Source: a bacterium HR30
GTDB taxonomy: Bacteria; Desulfobacterota; Binatia; HRBIN30
Direction: 5' to 3'
Length of the DNA: 43,013 nucleotides
Assembly (NCBI GenBank): GCA_002898795.1
Contig: BEIG01000017.1
Location: 1 to 43,013, forward strand
Shown here piece by piece: positions 38,164-43,013 of the stretch. Each line of letters begins with the position of its first letter. Position 1 is the stretch's first letter. Both the position numbers and the translations under genes were made by a program. Below the pieces are notes generated by a model that was not told the origin of the DNA, searched no databases, and saw only the letters and a program-made list of their open reading frames with translations.

Positions 38164-39195
38164 TCAGCCCCCGTGAGGGGTCACGATGATTTTGGCATGC
38201 CGTTCGGGCTGAGCCAGATCGTGAAAAGCAGCCGGAACCTCATCGAGGCCAACCCTGCCCGTGACCAAAGGTGCCACGTCGATTTCTCCCTCGGCAATGT
38301 GGCGCAAGGTTTGGGCGAACTCTTCCGGCGTGTAACCAAGCACAAATTGAAGCGACAGCTCCTTGTTGATGCCGTAAATCGGGGCGATGCGGTCCATCTC
38401 CATACACACCCCGGCCACGATCACCCGCGCGCCGTGAGGAGCATGGCGGAAGATGTCTTGCAAAATTCCCGGCACACCGACGCACTCGAAAATCACCGCT
38501 GGCCGGCCCCCCGCTCTCTCCCGGTACACCGCAAAGGGAGATTGCTCGTGTGGATCGACCACTACGTGTGCCCCCATTTTTTCCGCCAGCGCGCGCCGCG
38601 TGGGCGAATAATCGGCAGCAATGATGGGCTCGACACCCTTTAACTTCAGTGCAGCCACAACGGCCAAACCCACGGGCCCGCAACCAATGACCAGGGGACA
38701 ATCCCACGCCTGCAGATGTGCTTTCGCCACAGCGTGCACCCCCACGGCCATGGGTTCGGTAAGCGCAGCGTGCTCTGTGGCCAAACCATTGGGCACCGGC
38801 AGTAGGAGGGCTGCCGACAAAACCATGTACTCCCCGTAACCGCCTGGAACCTCGTTCGAGTACCCGACGCCTTGGATGCCACCGCCGCGAAACACCAGCG
38901 GCATGGACACCACTCGCTGCCCGCGTGGCACGGTTGCCGTGGTGCGCGGACCGTAGTCCAACACCTCGCAACAAAACTCGTGCCCCATCACCACGTCACG
39001 TTCCAGGTCGAGATGAAACGGTGCCCCCGTGTCTCGTGCTGCCTCGACGAGTTTGTCTGCATGCTGAAGGGTGTGAAGATCCGATCCACAAATGCCGCAG
39101 GCTAGAGTGCGCACCAAAACTTCGCCCTCTAGCGGCTCCGGGTCGGGAATTTCATCCACCACCAATTGCTGCTTGCGCATCACCACTGCTCGCAT
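38164..39195 (-). CDS. Zinc-dependent alcohol dehydrogenase (MDR superfamily)
   Basis: 343 residues. The catalytic zinc ligands are visible as ACGICGSDLH (Cys) and MGHEFCCEVLD (His with Glu). The Rossmann motif GCGPVGLAVVAALK marks NAD(P) binding, followed by the acidic strand end and IAADYSPTRR. The four-Cys structural zinc loop of classical ADHs is not obvious. The N-terminus and the C-terminus (DEVPAAFHDLAQPERHAKII) are typical of threonine/polyol/butanediol-type MDR enzymes, but the substrate cannot be assigned. The ATG at 39195 has AAGGAAGG 8 nt upstream. It stands alone between the hydrolase pair and mutS2. Confidence 0.88.
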   Translation of the reverse strand: MRAVVMRKQQLVVDEIPDPEPLEGEVLVRTLACGICGSDLHTLQHADKLVEAARDTGAPFHLDLERDVVMGHEFCCEVLDYGPRTTATVPRGQRVVSMPLVFRGGGIQGVGYSNEVPGGYGEYMVLSAALLLPVPNGLATEHAALTEPMAVGVHAVAKAHLQAWDCPLVIGCGPVGLAVVAALKLKGVEPIIAADYSPTRRALAEKMGAHVVVDPHEQSPFAVYRERAGGRPAVIFECVGVPGILQDIFRHAPHGARVIVAGVCMEMDRIAPIYGINKELSLQFVLGYTPEEFAQTLRHIAEGEIDVAPLVTGRVGLDEVPAAFHDLAQPERHAKIIVTPHGG

Positions 39196-39509
39196 TGGCT
39201 ACCCTTCCTTTCAGCCCGTTGGCCACAGGGCGCGCAGGTTAGCAGAGCCTTGCCCGTTCGTCTGTAAGCGGCAACGGCTTCGGAGCGCTTGGCTTTCGCC
39301 ACATCCAGATGCCCGCCGAGCGTTCGGGAACGCCTTCGGCGATGCCCCCGCACGCGATGTCTCGCCGGCGAACGAATCGCGTACGCACGGCGAAGTCGCG
39401 TGCCACCGGTGCGCGCCACAGCCAGGGCCGCGTGGAGGGGTGCGCCAATCGGTGACGGGCTGGCCCAGGCAACCTTCGGAGTTGCCTTTCGGCGCCTGCA
39501 CCAGACCGA
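39196..39509. other. Gene-free stretch between ADH and mutS2
   Basis: 314 bases without a gene I can support. Small frames on both strands read as Arg/Ala-rich shadows. I saw no repeat, tRNA or convincing terminator. Confidence 0.5.
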
Positions 39510-41861
39510 TCACCATGAGCGTTTATCCTCGCCTTCCAGATTCACAATCGTCACCCCTGCTCCCCCTTCTTCCGGCTCTGCCGGGTGGAAGCTCACTGGA
39601 TAGGGCGAGTGCTGCAAGTATTCGCTCACGGCCCGCTTCAGGGCCCCACTCCCCACTCCGTGAATCACGCGCACTCTGGTTGCGCCGGCGCGTACGGCTC
39701 GATCGAGGAACTGTTCCAACCGCTCGATTGCCTCGCGAGCGCGTAAGCCGAGCAAGCTAATTTCCCTCGGCTCCTCGGTTGTGGGGACCGTACCGGTTGC
39801 TCCTTCTCCCCGCTGCGGTGCCGACCCGGGCGGAGGCGCACTGCGCAGGCGCGCCCGCGGCACCTCGAAACGCATACTGCCGCGCTCGATCCAAGCTCGT
39901 TCGCCGGCCACCTTCGTTAGCCGGCCACGTACTCCCTGCCCCACAACTTCCACCCAATCACCAATGGCAGCCTCCCTCTCCGGGGTTACCGGCTGCTGCC
40001 ACTGCTCCAGGGCTGCGTCCACGGCGTCGTGCTCTCGTTGCAAGAATTGGCGCAACGTAGTCCGATCGGCCTCGCCCTGTTGCACCCGTGCCAGCAGCTC
40101 TTCGCCTCGCGCGCGGAGTTGTCGCAAAAACTCCTTGGCTTCATGCAGCTCCGCCGACCACTGGCGCTGCTTTTTCTCGCGAAGTTCGGCAGCAAGGCGC
40201 TCGGCCTCTTTGCGGGCCTCTTCCGCCCTTTGGCGAGCTTCTTCCGCGCGAGCCAGCCGTTCCTCGTACAGCCTGCGGGTTTCCTCCAAGCGAGCCAACG
40301 CTTCGGCTAGTTCTTGCCCTTGCCGCGACCGCGCCTGGCTAGCCGCCTCGAGCAGCGCCGGAGGTAAGCCTAGGCGTTGAGCGATGGGGAACGCCAAGCT
40401 TTCCCCTACCGTGTGGTAGACGAGCCGGTATTTCGGCTCGAGTGACGACACATCGAAATCCACCGAGGCCGCCAAACACTGAGGCTCGGCCAGTGCGAAC
40501 AACTTCACGGGCGAGTAGTGCGAGGTGACAGCGAGCAACATGCCCGGACGTGCCAAGGTGCGCAGCAAGCCCACGGCTAACGCTGCGCCCTCCTCCGGAT
40601 CGGTGCCCACCCCAGGCTCGTCGAGCAAAATCAGTGCAGGGGGATGTGCATCGCGAACGATCTCCACCAAATTAGCGACGTGGGCAGAAAAGGTGGACAA
40701 GTTCCGGGCTAGGCTTTGCTCGTCGCCGATATCGGCAAACACCCCGGAAAAATGCGGCAACTGGCTTCTCTCGGCAACGGGCAAAAGAAACCCGCTTTGC
40801 GCCATCAGCGCGAGCAACCCCAGGGTCTTCAGCGCCACGGTTTTCCCGCCAGTGTTCGGTCCGGTGATCACCAGCACGGTTTTGTCTCGCGGCAGCAAGA
40901 GGTCGATGGGCACGACCGTGCGCGGTTGGGCCAGCAGTAAGGGATGGCGAGCGGAGCGCAATTCGATCTCTTCGGCGCCGATCTTGGGCACCGTGCCTTG
41001 ATACGAGCGACCGTAACGCACCAGCGCGGCCAAGCAGTCGAGCTCCGTCAGCGCCTCGAACGTGGCCAGCAGGGCCGGTTGTTCCGTTCGCACCATTTCC
41101 GTAAGGTCGGCCAGAATCCGCCGTACCAAGCGCTCTTCCTCTTTCGCCGCCATCATCAGGCGGTTATTGGCCTCGACCGCGAACAACGGTTCGATGAAAG
41201 CAGTCTCGCCGGATGCAGAGCGGTCTTGTACCACTCCTTCGAAGCGGGCTGCATGAGTGCTCCGCACTGGAATGACGTAACGGTTGTGGCGCAAGGTAAC
41301 GAAATGGTCGGCAAGCACTTCTTGCATGTGCGGCTCATGCAGCAGCGCTTGCAACCGCCGCTCGAGGCGGGCGCGCAAGTGGCGGATTTCCCGCCGCACT
41401 TTAGCCAGCTCTTCGCTGGCATCGTCGGTAATCTGTCCGTGCTCGTCGAGGGCACGGTGCAATGTTGCCCGCAATTCCAGCAGCGGGGCGATCCGGTCGA
41501 GCCAAGGTTGCAAGGCAGGGTAAGGGCGCACGTGCTGTCGGAGAAATCTTCGCGTGTCCTCGGCGGCGTCGACCACCTGTCGGATTGCGAGTAAGCTCGG
41601 GCCATCGAGCACCCAACCCGGACGGGCAGCGGCGAGCAAGCTAGCGCGAATGTCGGGGAATTCACCCAGTGGCAGTTCGCCATGTTCGCCCACCAGCGCC
41701 GCAAGCTGAGCTGTGCGGGTAAGGGCTGCGTTGGCTTCTTCGAGGTTGCTGTGGGGGCGGAGGGCCGAGCAAGCGGCTTTGCCGGAAGGCGACCGCGCGA
41801 AGTTAGCGAGCTGCTCGAGAACGCGGGGAAATTCTAAAGCTTCGAGGTCGCGCTCGCGCAC
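39510..41861 (-). CDS. mutS2: MutS2-family DNA-binding ATPase
   Basis: 783 residues. MutS2 lacks the mismatch-recognition domain of MutS and acts on recombination intermediates or collided ribosomes. The MutS2-style N-terminus (EALEFPRVLEQLANFARSPS) is followed by helical clamp domains and an ATPase with Walker A VITGPNTGGKTVALKTL (about residue 340) and Walker B LILLDEPGVGTDPEEGAALA. Coiled-coil linkers rich in Glu/Arg/Ala come next (about 520-600). The C-terminal Smr domain has HGVGSGALKRAV. Its usual LDLRG motif appears as ISLLGLRA, which lacks the Asp/Arg pair. The GTG start at 41861 is the only good choice. It follows the 41869 gene by 7 nt. Confidence 0.92.
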   Translation of the reverse strand: MRERDLEALEFPRVLEQLANFARSPSGKAACSALRPHSNLEEANAALTRTAQLAALVGEHGELPLGEFPDIRASLLAAARPGWVLDGPSLLAIRQVVDAAEDTRRFLRQHVRPYPALQPWLDRIAPLLELRATLHRALDEHGQITDDASEELAKVRREIRHLRARLERRLQALLHEPHMQEVLADHFVTLRHNRYVIPVRSTHAARFEGVVQDRSASGETAFIEPLFAVEANNRLMMAAKEEERLVRRILADLTEMVRTEQPALLATFEALTELDCLAALVRYGRSYQGTVPKIGAEEIELRSARHPLLLAQPRTVVPIDLLLPRDKTVLVITGPNTGGKTVALKTLGLLALMAQSGFLLPVAERSQLPHFSGVFADIGDEQSLARNLSTFSAHVANLVEIVRDAHPPALILLDEPGVGTDPEEGAALAVGLLRTLARPGMLLAVTSHYSPVKLFALAEPQCLAASVDFDVSSLEPKYRLVYHTVGESLAFPIAQRLGLPPALLEAASQARSRQGQELAEALARLEETRRLYEERLARAEEARQRAEEARKEAERLAAELREKKQRQWSAELHEAKEFLRQLRARGEELLARVQQGEADRTTLRQFLQREHDAVDAALEQWQQPVTPEREAAIGDWVEVVGQGVRGRLTKVAGERAWIERGSMRFEVPRARLRSAPPPGSAPQRGEGATGTVPTTEEPREISLLGLRAREAIERLEQFLDRAVRAGATRVRVIHGVGSGALKRAVSEYLQHSPYPVSFHPAEPEEGGAGVTIVNLEGEDKRSW

Positions 41862-41868
41862 AAACCGC

Positions 41869-42174
41869 CTACTTTTGCGTCGCGTTTCGCCGCCGGTCCA
41901 CGGGCCGTAACACGATCACCCGCCCATCCGCAGGTGCGACTTCCCTTCCTTCTTGGCACGCAGGCGATGTCGGCGGCCCCAATCTGGTACGCACTGCCCT
42001 TCCCGGATTGCGCAAAATCACTTCCGCCTCGGCAACGGAAATGGGGCGACCAAAGAGGTACGTTGGCCGGTCCCACGGCTCCTCGCGAAAGGTATTTGCC
42101 CAGGCAGCGAACTCCTCGGGCGAGGGCTCGTGCCCAATTGCGTGGGCGCAACGCCGCACGAGGAAGCCCAGCAT
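41869..42174 (-). CDS. Short protein of unknown function between ispG and mutS2
   Basis: About 101 residues from the ATG at 42174 (GAAGG 7 nt upstream). A GTG at 42249 overlapping the ispG stop would add 25 residues but has no ribosome site. The N-terminal half is compact (MLGFLVRRCAHAIGHEPSPE, then EFAAWANTFREEPWDRPTYL, FGRPISVAEAEVILRNPGR). The tail is low-complexity Arg/Pro. I do not recognise the family. Placement 7 nt before mutS2 suggests co-transcription with ispG and mutS2. Confidence 0.6.
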   Translation of the reverse strand: MLGFLVRRCAHAIGHEPSPEEFAAWANTFREEPWDRPTYLFGRPISVAEAEVILRNPGRAVRTRLGPPTSPACQEGREVAPADGRVIVLRPVDRRRNATQK

Positions 42175-42245
42175 GATCTTGCCTTCGCCGCTTTGCTCTG
42201 CCACGGCCGGTTCCCTTCGTTCCGCTTTAACGCTGTCCACCCACT

Positions 42246-43013
42246 TCACGCTTGCGCCCGAGGTTCGCTCGCCGACTGCTCCGCAATCAGGCGGTCCACT
42301 TCCATTTTGAGCCGAGGAAGCACGTCTGCGTAAGAAAAAGTGCCCAATTTTTGCGAGCCGCGCTTGAGGTTGACCGTGGTTGGCCCGCACCAAAGTCCGA
42401 TGTCGGCATCGTCGGTCTCGCCCGGACCGTTGACCCTACATCCCATCACGGCAATGGTGATCCGGTAGTTGGCCGCGTAACGGGTCAACTCTCGCACCTG
42501 CTCCGCTAGTTCCACGAAGCGCTCGTTTTCCACGCGCGAGCAGCTCGGGCACGAAATGATGTTCAATCCCTCGCCGAAATCGGGCACTGTGAGGAAACGT
42601 TGGGCGGCGACGTCGGCCAAAATTTGCTTACCGGCCAGCACCTCCTCGTGTTTGCGCGCATTGGGCAAAGTCAGGCTCACTCGAATCGTTTCACCGACAC
42701 CCTTGGCCAGCAGCGGTTCGAAGGCAAGCCTGGTCTTGATCACTCCTTCTGGGGGCATGCCCGCCTCGGTAACCCCGAGGTGCAGCGGCACGTGAGGGCG
42801 TTTTTCGGCGAAGCGCTCGTTTGCGGCCACCACCTTGCGGGGGTCGGAATCCTTCAGCGACACGACGAAGCGTTCGAAGCCAAGGTCTTCCATCAAGTCG
42901 CAGTGGTACATGGCCGACTGTACCAATGCTTCCAGCGGGTCGGGTGGGTACTTGTCCAGAAATTCGGGAGCGACCGAACCGCAATTGACCCCGATGCGCA
43001 GGGCGACTCCATG
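42246..43013 (-). CDS. ispG: 4-hydroxy-3-methylbut-2-enyl-diphosphate synthase IspG (N-terminal part outside window)
   Basis: Iron-sulphur enzyme of the MEP isoprenoid pathway. It turns the cyclic diphosphate MEcPP into HMBPP. The 255 visible C-terminal residues include [15 protein letters not shown] at the window edge, [19 protein letters not shown], the cluster Cys pair [15 protein letters not shown] and the third Cys with its Glu in [19 protein letters not shown]. These give the CxxC plus C and E ligand set. It ends ASEPRAQA. The first part lies beyond base 43013. The first ATG seen inside is internal; there is no reason to begin there. It leads into the small gene and mutS2. Confidence 0.95.
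   Translation of the reverse strand, partial: HGVALRIGVNCGSVAPEFLDKYPPDPLEALVQSAMYHCDLMEDLGFERFVVSLKDSDPRKVVAANERFAEKRPHVPLHLGVTEAGMPPEGVIKTRLAFEPLLAKGVGETIRVSLTLPNARKHEEVLAGKQILADVAAQRFLTVPDFGEGLNIISCPSCSRVENERFVELAEQVRELTRYAANYRITIAVMGCRVNGPGETDDADIGLWCGPTTVNLKRGSQKLGTFSYADVLPRLKMEVDRLIAEQSASEPRAQA

Noticed and set aside
42174-42249. GTG at 42249 as the start of the small gene after ispG
   Set aside because: It overlaps the ispG stop but has no ribosome site, while the ATG at 42174 has GAAGG at 7 nt and begins the compact region. It stays a possible alternative.

Overview
The window reads as a GC-rich Gram-negative chromosome. It encodes outer-membrane proteins (an OprO/OprP-type porin and a TonB-dependent receptor), lipoproteins and the MEP-pathway enzyme IspG. 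Secreted proteins carry Myxococcus-type cysteine repeats and paired dockerin-like calcium loops directly after the signal peptide, and the Pst permeases are unusually long. I associate that combination with deltaproteobacteria-like lineages in the broad sense (Myxococcota, Desulfobacterota, Binatota). This is an inference from protein style; no rRNA gene is present to confirm it.

Region 1 (1-19208) is, as I read it, one phosphate-starvation locus made of four transcription units. On the minus strand a porin-pstS-pstC-pstA-pstB operon (6866 down past 1, pstB truncated by the window edge) follows a tonB-exbB-exbD-exbD operon that ends in a PhoB-like DNA-binding domain without a receiver (9819-6990). 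Upstream lies a divergent promoter at 13776-14186. Leftward it serves a cohesin-like secreted protein, a beta-helix-like secreted protein with dockerin-like repeats and a lipoprotein. Rightward it serves a TonB-dependent receptor, two dockerin/cohesin-like secreted proteins and a Cys-rich lipoprotein. All four starts are preceded by three tandem 11-bp-period half-sites of the PhoB-box type, and the two at the divergent promoter share a 13-bp inverted repeat. The economical model is a PhoB-controlled programme joining outer-membrane capture of a phosphorus source (TonB receptor plus secreted or surface proteins), a phosphate porin and inner-membrane Pst uptake, with a receiver-less PhoB paralogue as a possible feedback element. 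This is the most novel-looking part of the window.

Region 2 (19209-28184) holds ordinary housekeeping and accessory genes: a glutathione S-transferase, a DUF1614 membrane protein and a UbiB/ABC1 kinase on plus; a 700-bp gene-free stretch of palindromic repeats; DUF2333, RarA and a small four-Cys HiPIP-like protein on minus; a hotdog thioesterase on plus; a SlyD-like prolyl isomerase on minus; and a D-arginine-dehydrogenase-like flavoenzyme on plus.

Region 3 (28188-33241, minus) is a tight five-gene run: DedA, amidase, old-yellow-enzyme-like oxidoreductase, phosphoglycolate-phosphatase-like HAD and an exported metallo-beta-lactamase-fold hydrolase. A repeat-bearing gap (33242-33793) follows.

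Region 4 (33794-43013) has a stand-alone dihydrolipoamide acyltransferase divergent from acetate kinase plus a cupin. Then on minus come an alpha/beta hydrolase with a half-size GDT1-type transporter, a zinc alcohol dehydrogenase, MutS2, a short unknown protein and the 3' part of ispG, which runs off the window. No rRNA, tRNA, CRISPR array, transposase or phage gene was recognised.
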